Below, one piece after another: positions 17,103 to 24,818 of a stretch of DNA of 36,205 nt. Origin of the DNA: Bacteroidia bacterium. Lineage in GTDB: Bacteria; Bacteroidota; Bacteroidia; Flavobacteriales; Flavobacteriaceae. The translations under genes and the position numbers were made by a program. The notes beneath the pieces are model-generated. The model was not told the DNA's origin. It made no database searches and saw only the letters and a list, made by a program, of their open reading frames with translations. How positions within the stretch are numbered: position 1 is the stretch's first letter; every line of letters starts with the position of its first letter. Where the stretch lies: assembly GCA_030429455.1 (NCBI GenBank), contig JAUIFC010000018.1, forward strand, positions 1 through 36,205, read 5' to 3'.

Positions 17103-18269
17103 ATGCGACCACTCAAAATTATTGGAATATTTTTTGTCTTTATCCTGTTCGGTTTTGTGCAGTGCGAAGAAGAAGGTACAGAAGGCGGGCAGACCATAAG
17201 AATTTTCTCCCCTGATGTTCCTGTTTTGGTTGGTCCGGAAGGCTTAGATTCAACCTTTAGCTACTACAACACTTCACCGGAAAGCCCGGATGGAAACTTG
17301 ATTTCCTATGTAGTCATTCTCGACGAACAAAATGACCGCTACCAGCGATTAAATGGTGAACTCTGGGTGTGCAATACCAGTTTGCTTGAACATAGAAAAG
17401 TAACAGACCTTAACGATTTTATATCTCATAATGGCGTAAATGCACAATGGATAGACAACAATAGCATTCTGTATTTTGATGAAGGACAAGTTAAAGCCGT
17501 AAATTTAAACGGCGAGCAAATTATTTCACCCTTTGAAGCCTTCAGTTTAGGTCATGAGCCTTTTGGGGATAAGTTTCTGTATTCAAAAATATCTGAAGAG
17601 ACTAATCTTTATACCATTTATGAATTCGATATTTCATCAAACACGCATAGACTAGTTGCAGATGCTTCAGCTTTTAATGGCATTTTAAACGTTTATAGTT
17701 TTTCAGAGTTGAGGCCGATTTGGGATCGTAGGATAAGACATTTAAAATATAGTCCCGACGGTACAAAAATTGCCTTTCGTTTAGATATGGGAGATGAAGG
17801 TGAAACAGATAATCACCTCGTAACCATGACCATGAATGGGGAAGATATTCAGTTTTTTGGGCCTAAACCCATGCACTTTGCCTGGTATGATAACGAAACT
17901 ATCATGGGTCACGATAACCAGATAGATGATGGCATGCCCAATAACAAAAGCACAAGACGCTGGACAAGGGAAGGCGAATTTATGGAAACCATTGCCGGAC
18001 CCGGAAATCACTTATCTTCAAATGAAGACAGAAGCTTATTTGCCACAGAATCCTGGTATGGAGAAAATCCGGTGATTTTAAAAGCTTATAAACGCGGGCA
18101 AACCAATCCGTTCTGGCAAGAAACAGTTTCTTCTGATAATTTTTCGGTATGGGAATTGGGTAACCACATAAACCCGGCCTTTTCAAGAAATGGTAAACGT
18201 TTGTACTATCGAAAAAATTCAGCCTCAGGGCAATCTCAGGCCTATATGGTCGTATTGCCTGATAATTAA
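17103..18269 (+). CDS. Beta-propeller lipoprotein, oligogalacturonate-lyase-like paralogue
   Basis: The protein has 388 residues with a lipobox at Cys21 (GFVQC). It is a paralogue of the protein at 6934-8082: FFGPKPMHFAWYDNETIMG and GPGNHLSSNEDRSLFATE correspond to FMGPKPMHIQWWDNESIFG and GHGNHGSISPDRQWIVTD. The shared blades (SPDGTKIAFRLD, SRNGKRLYYRKN) indicate a seven-bladed propeller of the PL22/ulvan-lyase type. In the C-terminal motif only His355 of the three histidines is kept (GNHIN instead of HSHIH), so substrate or metal use may differ, or the protein may only bind. It is lipid-anchored whereas its paralogue has a cleavable signal. The sulfatase gene follows after 25 bp. Confidence 0.6.
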   Translation: MRPLKIIGIFFVFILFGFVQCEEEGTEGGQTIRIFSPDVPVLVGPEGLDSTFSYYNTSPESPDGNLISYVVILDEQNDRYQRLNGELWVCNTSLLEHRKVTDLNDFISHNGVNAQWIDNNSILYFDEGQVKAVNLNGEQIISPFEAFSLGHEPFGDKFLYSKISEETNLYTIYEFDISSNTHRLVADASAFNGILNVYSFSELRPIWDRRIRHLKYSPDGTKIAFRLDMGDEGETDNHLVTMTMNGEDIQFFGPKPMHFAWYDNETIMGHDNQIDDGMPNNKSTRRWTREGEFMETIAGPGNHLSSNEDRSLFATESWYGENPVILKAYKRGQTNPFWQETVSSDNFSVWELGNHINPAFSRNGKRLYYRKNSASGQSQAYMVVLPDN

Positions 18270-18294
18270 GAGTTGACTTAAAATGTTTTAATTC

Positions 18295-19971
18295 ATGAAA
18301 TTTAAAATATGCATACCCAAAATTCTGTTGTTTTTATTTATCATCATTATAAACCTACATGCCTGTAATAAGCCAGCCGCTAAAAACAATGAAGAAAAAA
18401 ATCCACCAAACATTCTTTGGATAACCAATGAAGACATGAGTCCCAGATTAGGGGCATATGACGATAGCATCGTAAGTACACCTTATTTAGATGCATTTTT
18501 CAACGAATCCTTAAAGTTTACCAATGCTTTTAGCGTGTCGGGAGTATGCGCACCAAGCCGGTCGAGCTTAATCACTGGGCTTTATCCAACCGCTTATGGT
18601 GCTCAACATATGCGTACCTTAAGAAGAACTTCAGCTATTGACAAAATTACAGACCCGGAACTTTTGGCTATACCTACTTACGAGGCGGTACCACCGGTTG
18701 GGGCAACAACTATAGCAGAAATTTTAAGAAGAAATGGGTATTACACCACTAATAACAGTAAGACTGATTATCAATTTGAAACACCAATTACCGCTTGGGA
18801 TGAAAATGGTAAAAAAGCCCACTGGCGGAATAGACCTGATAAAAACCAGCCTTTTTTTTCTGTGTTCAATGCCATGATAACACACGAATCAAGGGTTTGG
18901 AAAAACGCAGATCTACCTCTTATTGTTGATCCTGAAGATATAACTGTGCCTCCCTATTATCCGGATAATGAAGTTGTAAGAAAAGATATGGCCATTCATT
19001 ACAGCAATATCATTAGAATGGACTCTATAGTTGGAAAAATTCTGAATGAATTAAAAGCAGATGGTTTGTCGGAAAATACCATAGTCTTTTACTTTAGCGA
19101 TCATGGCGATGGTTTGCCAAGAATGAAAAGGTGGACTTATGATTCGGGCATTAAAGTCCCTCTGGGCATAAGAATACCAAATTCTAAACAGACTGGTAAA
19201 GAAACCGACCGTCTGGTAAGCTTTGTCGATTTTGCGCCCACAGTATTGTCGCTTACGGGTATAACAATCCCGGAAACCATGCAAGGCCAGGCTTTTTTGG
19301 GTCATCAGGAAAGTGAGCCTCGAGAATACATTTTTGCCAGCCATGATAGAATGGATCCCTCCGTGAATTGTATAAGGACTATAAGAGATAAACGCTATAA
19401 GTACATCAAAAACTTTATGCCGGAAAGACCTTACATTCAGTTTTTACCCTATAGAGATCAAATGCCTATTATGCAGGAAATTTTAAAAATGAAAGCTGAT
19501 GGTACGGCAAACGATGTTCAAAGTCTATGGTTGGCAGAAACCAAACCCAAGGAAGAACTTTATGATTTGGAAACCGACCCTTATGAAATTAACAACTTAG
19601 CTGAAAATCCCGATTATGTTCAAATTAAAAAAAGATTAAAAACAGCACTTGAACAGTGGATAGAAGATAACGACGACCCTTTAACCTTACCGGAAACCGA
19701 ACTCATCAAAAAACTATGGCCACCAAATGGCATTCAGCCACAAACGGAAAAGGTGACCTTTGAGAAAAAAGATGACCTTTTGCACCTTAAAACAAAAACA
19801 ACCGCAGCATCAATAGCTTATCAACAAAATGACTCTATCGGCAAAAAGCATTGGATGCTATATACCAAACCTTTAAAAACTAAAGATTTAGATTCTATAA
19901 AAGCGGTTGCCATTAGAATAGGGTTTAAGCAGAGTGAAGAACAAATTTTTAAAAGAAACTTAGACGAATAA
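18295..19971 (+). CDS. Type I (formylglycine) sulfatase, S1_8-like, lipoprotein
   Basis: The protein has 558 residues with a lipobox at Cys24 (LHAC). The sulfatase signature CAPSRSSLITG has its modifiable cysteine at residue 85, which a maturase (anSME) would convert to formylglycine. Metal-site segments are ITNEDMSPRLGAYDD near the N-terminus and YFSDHGDGLPRMKRWTYDSG in the second half. The start NILWITNEDMSP and the AHMRT-like segment after the signature (GAQHMRTLRR) recall the S1_8 subfamily found in ulvan and other uronate-rich loci. The subfamily call is from memory. It hydrolyses sulfate esters, so the substrate polysaccharide is probably sulfated. The last 100 residues are an extra C-terminal extension. 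No maturase gene is in the window. Confidence 0.8.
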   Translation: MKFKICIPKILLFLFIIIINLHACNKPAAKNNEEKNPPNILWITNEDMSPRLGAYDDSIVSTPYLDAFFNESLKFTNAFSVSGVCAPSRSSLITGLYPTAYGAQHMRTLRRTSAIDKITDPELLAIPTYEAVPPVGATTIAEILRRNGYYTTNNSKTDYQFETPITAWDENGKKAHWRNRPDKNQPFFSVFNAMITHESRVWKNADLPLIVDPEDITVPPYYPDNEVVRKDMAIHYSNIIRMDSIVGKILNELKADGLSENTIVFYFSDHGDGLPRMKRWTYDSGIKVPLGIRIPNSKQTGKETDRLVSFVDFAPTVLSLTGITIPETMQGQAFLGHQESEPREYIFASHDRMDPSVNCIRTIRDKRYKYIKNFMPERPYIQFLPYRDQMPIMQEILKMKADGTANDVQSLWLAETKPKEELYDLETDPYEINNLAENPDYVQIKKRLKTALEQWIEDNDDPLTLPETELIKKLWPPNGIQPQTEKVTFEKKDDLLHLKTKTTAASIAYQQNDSIGKKHWMLYTKPLKTKDLDSIKAVAIRIGFKQSEEQIFKRNLDE

Positions 19972-20051
19972 AAAACAATTTTGTGTAAAAAGTTAATTAG
20001 CCTTACTTATTTGGTAATTGATTTTAACCATAACTTTAAAACATTGAATAA

Positions 20052-21227
20052 ATGAAAAACATTTTCCCCATTATTATTCTATTCCTCTTGAGTTCTTGTC
20101 AGTCCTCTCAAAATAAAAATACAGATAATCAACAAAAAACTACAGCATTAAACTATACCTATGCTAATAGATTTGAAAATTTGTTAAACTATCCAGTAAA
20201 TCCCAACAAAATTCCTAGAGGCATAGACAAGAATTTTAAAAAAATGAAAACCTCGAAATCTCCGACATGGACCAGTGGTTTTTTTGCGGGGAACTTATGG
20301 CTTATTTATGAACTTACAAATGATAAACGATTTAAAGACAGAGCACTGGAATGGACAAAAATTGTTGAAATAGAAAAATACAATGATGAACATCACGACA
20401 TTGGGTTCAAAATTTATAACAGTTTTGGCCATGCCTATAAAAACATTCAAAATGAGGAATATTCCAATGTAATTATAACTGCTGCGAAAACCTTAACAAA
20501 CAGATATGATGACAACATTAAAGCCATTCAATCCTGGAATGCTAAAGAGGGAAAATGGGATTATCCAGTTATCATTGATAATATGATGAATTTAGAATTG
20601 CTGTTTGAGGCAACACGCATTACCCAAGATTCAACCTTTCACCATGTGGCCGTTAATCATGCCAATACGACCCTAAAAAATCATTTCAGAAAAGACCACA
20701 GCACTTATCATGTTGTAGATTATAATCCGGATGGCTCTGTAAAAGCTAAAAAAACACATCAGGGCTATAACGACTCCTCGGCTTGGGCTCGCGGACAAGC
20801 CTGGGCAGTTTATGGTTATACCATGGCTTATAGATATACCAAAAACGAAGCTTACCTAGCTCAAGCAGAACAAACTGCTAGATTTTATTTAAGCCATGAG
20901 AATTTGCCCCAGGATGGCATTCCTTACTGGGATTTTGACGACCCTGATATACCACAAGCACCAAAAGACGTTTCTGCTAGTACAATTATGGCTTCCGGAT
21001 TTTATGAACTTTATGAGTTTACAGATAACAAAACCTATTTAGACTATGCCAACAAGGTTTTAGAAACCTTAAAACAACCAGAATACCTCTTAGATAAATC
21101 TGTTGAAGCACCGTTTATATTAAATAGAAGTACTGGAAACTATAATAAAAACAGCGAGATTGATTGTCCTATTGTTTACGCGGATTATTATTTCTTAGAG
21201 GCTTTAACAAGCAAAGATGAAATCTGA
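20052..21227 (+). CDS. Unsaturated glucuronyl/galacturonyl hydrolase, GH88
   Basis: The protein has 391 residues with a lipobox at Cys16 (LSSC). The two catalytic Asp motifs of GH88 are visible: EHHDIGF with Asp116 and VIIDNMMNLELL with Asp176, as in the Bacillus UGL enzyme. SSAWARGQAWAVYGYTMAYRY is the other family hallmark. The enzyme removes the 4,5-unsaturated uronyl residue left at the non-reducing end by a polysaccharide lyase and releases 5-keto-4-deoxyuronate, the substrate of KduI encoded downstream. Its presence implies that a lyase acts in the same pathway, for which the two beta-propeller proteins are candidates. The gene follows the sulfatase by 80 bp. Confidence 0.92.
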   Translation: MKNIFPIIILFLLSSCQSSQNKNTDNQQKTTALNYTYANRFENLLNYPVNPNKIPRGIDKNFKKMKTSKSPTWTSGFFAGNLWLIYELTNDKRFKDRALEWTKIVEIEKYNDEHHDIGFKIYNSFGHAYKNIQNEEYSNVIITAAKTLTNRYDDNIKAIQSWNAKEGKWDYPVIIDNMMNLELLFEATRITQDSTFHHVAVNHANTTLKNHFRKDHSTYHVVDYNPDGSVKAKKTHQGYNDSSAWARGQAWAVYGYTMAYRYTKNEAYLAQAEQTARFYLSHENLPQDGIPYWDFDDPDIPQAPKDVSASTIMASGFYELYEFTDNKTYLDYANKVLETLKQPEYLLDKSVEAPFILNRSTGNYNKNSEIDCPIVYADYYFLEALTSKDEI

Positions 21228-21522
21228 AAAATAAATCGTTTGAAATTTAAATATTGCCATTATTTGCACAAGTTATCAGAATACTCCAGAGGTATTGGTT
21301 ATTCTAAATCAACATTGAATTTCAATACATAATATTACAAAAGTCTCTCAGTAAAGATATAATTATATATATTTTAAATATGTATTAATAATTTACATAT
21401 GAGACATTAACATCTTTTATGTATGGATAGAGCTCAAAAGCATTTTGTTCTAAAGAAAAGTTGATATTTATCAGAAAATGAAATTTTCAATAAGGATAAG
21501 TGACAATTTTTGATCAAATTAC

Positions 21523-21553
21523 TTGCTTAAATGAATATAAATAACTATCTATG
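21523..21553 (+). promoter_or_regulatory. Promoter of the T9SS beta-helix gene
   Basis: TTG at 21523-21525, 20-nt spacer, TATCTATG at 21546-21553. This repeats the elements and spacing found at the receptor promoter. Confidence 0.65.
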
Positions 21554-21584
21554 CAATCGATTTCGCTGTGCAATCGTTTACACA
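21551..21584 (+). promoter_or_regulatory. Tandem LacI-type operators before the T9SS beta-helix gene
   Basis: Sites are ATGCAATCGATTTCGC with core AATCGATT at 21555-21562, and GTGCAATCGTTTACAC with core AATCGTTT at 21572-21579. Centres are 17 bp apart as at the receptor promoter. Confidence 0.7.
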
Positions 21585-21668
21585 TGCTAATATCAAGATT
21601 TAGTAAGTTGCATATTATCATCAAGTCAATATATAAATTTAGAATAGTAACCTTAAAACAATAAACAT

Positions 21669-23165
21669 ATGAAACGTTTTTACTTTTTAATCACGGCTTT
21701 GTTCGTGTTTTCGTTTATGTCTGCTCAATATACCATTGCAGATGTGAATTTGAATGGCCAGGCTTTTAAAAAACTTACAGGAACCGTTGATGCCAATGAA
21801 ACTTTAGATAATACTAGTCTTTGGATTATTGCAGATAGCGTGCGCGTAGCAACAAATGCTAAACTTACTATTACACAGGGCACACAAATATTTGCTGAAA
21901 CACCACAAACGGTCTTACTTGTTGAAAATCTTGAAGATTTAGATGGTGGTGGTAATCCTATTGGCGTATCTGCTTTTGGTGAAATAGATTGGCAAGGCAC
22001 ATCCACAAATCCTATCGTTTTTAATTCACTTGCCAACGCTCCGGGACAAGGTGCTGGTGATGATTCTGCAGGACAGTGGGACGGAATTCGTATTGAAGGT
22101 GGTGGTCCAGGATCTAATTCGGGAATTATAAGGTATGTAAGAGTAATGTATTCTGGTCTGGGTTCTAATGGTCTTGAATTAAGAAATGTTGGAAACGGAA
22201 CTACTGTGGAATATGTGCAAGTGTACAAAAATGACGGCACAGCCGGAATAAGAGTAAATTCTGGAGATGTTAATTTAAAATATATTGTAGCAACAAACGG
22301 CGCAGACAGGGGATTAAGATTCGATGATGACGGCGATACCGGAGGTGGCGGTTGGTCTGGAGCAGGTCAATTTATTGTTGTTAACAAGGATATTCCGGCA
22401 GGGAATGCCATCGAAGCGAGAGATAATACTTTACCTATACTCAGCAACGTCACCATAACTGGTGTAGGCTTTAATAGTCCTGGCAGTACACCAGATGGAA
22501 ATGGTTTTAGAGTTCGGGATGATGGCGACCTGAAAATATATAATACAGTAGTAACAGGTGTAGACAGATCTGTAAGAATAGATAACAATTCAGGTATTGC
22601 TAACGGTGACAGTGTATTCGCTAATTCTGCGAGTTTTGACAATAATCCTGGCCAAGATAGTGGTACTGGTTTTCACAGTTCTGCAGATGTCTTTAACCCA
22701 ACTAGCGCTAGTTATGATCCTAGCTTTAATAATTCTGTAACCCCTTTCAGTATAGTAGATTCTTATGTAGGAACCAGTACAGCAGACAGTACACCTGCTG
22801 GCGCCTTAGATCCGTTTTTTGACGATGTTAATTATGTTGGTGCCGTACAAGCTGGAGACGGCAATGACTGGACTTTTGGCTGGACTGTTACTTTAGATGG
22901 TACGGTTTTATCAGTAAGCGATAATAGTCTTATGCCGGAAATAGTGGTTTACCCTAACCCTGTTCAGGATAACTTAAAATTAAATACCAATTCTAATATT
23001 TCGGCAGTAGCCCTTTATAACACCTTAGGTAAAAAGGTTTATGAAAATTTATCTTTTGACAATAACAACAAACAAATTGATATGTCTCAATTTGAGCGCG
23101 GTGTATATTTACTAAAAGTCATGTCTGATAATGTACCCCAAACTTTTAAAATTATCAAAAAGTAA
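21669..23165 (+). CDS. T9SS-secreted beta-helix-like protein, paralogue of the receptor-linked lipoprotein
   Basis: The protein has 498 residues. A cleavable signal ends at FMSAQ. The mature part starts directly with DVNLNGQAFKKLTGTVDANET, the body it shares with the lipoprotein at 14166-15698, and lacks that protein's Ig-like domain. The last 75 or so residues (EIVVYPNPVQDNLKLN to PQTFKIIKK) are a type A T9SS C-terminal sorting domain, so the product should be released or attached outside the outer membrane. No catalytic residues are recognised. The body is Gly/Asp/Asn-rich with regular beta turns, as in parallel beta-helices. It has its own LacI-type promoter copied from the receptor operon, which implies joint expression. 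Confidence 0.65.
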   Translation: MKRFYFLITALFVFSFMSAQYTIADVNLNGQAFKKLTGTVDANETLDNTSLWIIADSVRVATNAKLTITQGTQIFAETPQTVLLVENLEDLDGGGNPIGVSAFGEIDWQGTSTNPIVFNSLANAPGQGAGDDSAGQWDGIRIEGGGPGSNSGIIRYVRVMYSGLGSNGLELRNVGNGTTVEYVQVYKNDGTAGIRVNSGDVNLKYIVATNGADRGLRFDDDGDTGGGGWSGAGQFIVVNKDIPAGNAIEARDNTLPILSNVTITGVGFNSPGSTPDGNGFRVRDDGDLKIYNTVVTGVDRSVRIDNNSGIANGDSVFANSASFDNNPGQDSGTGFHSSADVFNPTSASYDPSFNNSVTPFSIVDSYVGTSTADSTPAGALDPFFDDVNYVGAVQAGDGNDWTFGWTVTLDGTVLSVSDNSLMPEIVVYPNPVQDNLKLNTNSNISAVALYNTLGKKVYENLSFDNNNKQIDMSQFERGVYLLKVMSDNVPQTFKIIKK

Positions 23166-23190
23166 TTTTAAGTTCTAATTAGCCCACGGC

Positions 23191-23210
23191 ATAAAATAAT
23201 GCTATTTTAT
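23191..23210 (+). terminator. AT-rich stem-loop after the T9SS beta-helix gene
   Basis: ATAAAATA and TATTTTAT pair around ATGC, 25 bp after the stop. It is a weak terminator candidate. Confidence 0.3.
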
Positions 23211-23222
23211 AGCCCTATACTA

Positions 23223-23260
23223 TTCCTGTCGAACAAACATATAAATTTGTTCGACAGGAA
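23223..23260. repeat. Perfect 15-bp inverted repeat between the T9SS gene and the GH28 gene
   Basis: TTCCTGTCGAACAAA and its exact complement are separated by 8 nt. No T-run follows on either strand, so it may be a processing or stability hairpin, a terminator without U-tract, or a binding site. Confidence 0.8.
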
Positions 23261-23330
23261 ATTGATTTAAAAACATATCTCAAAAAAACATCAATAATAT
23301 TTCAAATCCTGCTTGAATCAATCTTTAATT

Positions 23331-24773
23331 ATGAACCAAAAATTTTTAAAAAAATGTGTTATAAAATTTTTATTGCTATTCATCTTAGTGACCGTGTCAT
23401 GCATTTCGGCAGATAAAACTAAAGCTGAAGGTGAAAGTAAAGAAAAAGAAGAAGACGAGTGGGCAATGGCAGACGAAATTGTGGCAGGCTTAGATCCGGT
23501 CACCTTTCCGGATGTGACATACAACATTAAAGATTTTGGTGCAGTTGCCGATGGCAAAACCGGGAACAAAGAGGCTTTCCAAAAAGCAGTAACTACTTGT
23601 AGCGAAGACGGTGGTGGAAAAATAATTGTTCCGAAAGGTAACTATTACATGGATGGCCCTCTGGTCTTTAAAAGTAATGTCAATATCGAACTTCAAGAAG
23701 GGGCACTTTTAAATTTCAGCCATGACGAAAAAGATTATCTACCAGCAGTACTTGTGCGATGGGAAGGCACAGAGGTATATAACTATTCACCACTTATTTA
23801 TGCTTACAAGGCCAAAAATATTGCACTAACCGGCAAGGGTACTGTTAATGGCAATGGCTCTAAAAATTTCTCAAACTGGAAAACACTTCAACAGCCCGAT
23901 AAAAAAATACTTCGGAAAATGGGCCAAGACCTCACCCCGGTTTACGAACGTGTTTTTGGCGAAGGTCACAAATTGAGACCGAGTTTATTTCAGCCTTATG
24001 GTTGCACCAATGTTCGTTTGGAAGGCGTTACGCTACTAGATTCACCATTTTGGGTCATCCACCCCACCTTTTGTGATAATGTCATCATTAGAGGTGTAAG
24101 CGTAGATAGTTACAACACCAACAACGACGGTGCCGACCCCGAATCTTGCACAAACGTGCTAATTGAAGACTGCGACTTTAGAACTGGTGACGATTCCATT
24201 GCCATAAAGGCCGGCAGAGATAATGATGCCTGGCGGATTGGTCGCCCAACCGAAAATGTAGTGATTAGAAATTGTAATTTTTTCTCAAAAATTAATGGTG
24301 TTTGCATAGGAAGTGAGATGTCTGGCGGGGTTAGAAATGTGTTTATAGAAAACATCAACATGCCCCAATCTTCAAACGCCATTTACTTTAAAGCCAATCT
24401 GGACAGAGGTGGATACATTGAGAATGTTTACGTTAGAAACATAAAAACAGACACCGTAAGAAACGCATTTATCCGTTTTGAACCTAACTACAAAAACCAA
24501 AAATCTTCCTTTAACCCCACTATTTTCAATAACTTCATCATTGAAGACGTGTCCTGTAACCACAATGAAGAGGTGGGTATTTATTTAGCGGGAATTCGGG
24601 AAGACTACCCTATCAAAAATATCACCATCAAAAATGTAAACATCAAAGAAACTCCGGTGCCTTATGTGATGGAAAATGCAGAAAATATCAAATTTTTAAA
24701 TGTTAAAGCAAACGGAAAACTATTAGACGAAAATCCTAAAAAAAAGAAATTAATACCTTTAAAAACCTTATAA
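23331..24773 (+). CDS. GH28-family (polygalacturonase-like) lipoprotein with altered catalytic His site
   Basis: From the ATG at 23331 the protein has 480 residues with a lipobox at Cys24 (TVSC). The start YNIKDFGAVADGKTGNKEAF is typical for GH28. Asp266 (NTNNDGADPES) and Asp287-Asp288 (RTGDDSIAIKAG) are the three catalytic acids. The segment that normally reads GHGG before IGSEMSGGV is KING here, so Ile321 stands where polygalacturonases have their active-site His. Acidic catalysis could remain, and rhamnogalacturonan hydrolases also deviate at this site, so the linkage may not be plain polygalacturonate. The upstream TTG in frame is not needed. The GH2 gene follows after 45 bp. Confidence 0.82.
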   Translation: MNQKFLKKCVIKFLLLFILVTVSCISADKTKAEGESKEKEEDEWAMADEIVAGLDPVTFPDVTYNIKDFGAVADGKTGNKEAFQKAVTTCSEDGGGKIIVPKGNYYMDGPLVFKSNVNIELQEGALLNFSHDEKDYLPAVLVRWEGTEVYNYSPLIYAYKAKNIALTGKGTVNGNGSKNFSNWKTLQQPDKKILRKMGQDLTPVYERVFGEGHKLRPSLFQPYGCTNVRLEGVTLLDSPFWVIHPTFCDNVIIRGVSVDSYNTNNDGADPESCTNVLIEDCDFRTGDDSIAIKAGRDNDAWRIGRPTENVVIRNCNFFSKINGVCIGSEMSGGVRNVFIENINMPQSSNAIYFKANLDRGGYIENVYVRNIKTDTVRNAFIRFEPNYKNQKSSFNPTIFNNFIIEDVSCNHNEEVGIYLAGIREDYPIKNITIKNVNIKETPVPYVMENAENIKFLNVKANGKLLDENPKKKKLIPLKTL

Positions 24774-24818
24774 ATTTTGATAATTCTGAAAAAAATACAA
24801 ACCACAAAACCAGTGTAT

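Larger units (their letters stand above)
21228..21668. other. 441-bp promoter region before the T9SS beta-helix gene
   Basis: No gene is seen. It contains a LacI-controlled promoter at 21523-21584 and is otherwise AT-rich. The transcript leader would be about 110 nt long. Confidence 0.6.

Noticed and set aside
17686-17693. AAACGTTT inside the beta-propeller lipoprotein gene, and similar cores at 18196 and 21672 in coding sequence
   Set aside because: An 8-mer of this composition is expected several times by chance in AT-rich DNA, and these copies lack the flanking GC and ATG bases seen in the promoter sites.
21725-22240. 171-residue - strand frame opposite the T9SS beta-helix gene
   Set aside because: It is a long antisense frame caused by the codon use of the repetitive beta protein. 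The sense frame has a signal peptide and a sorting domain.
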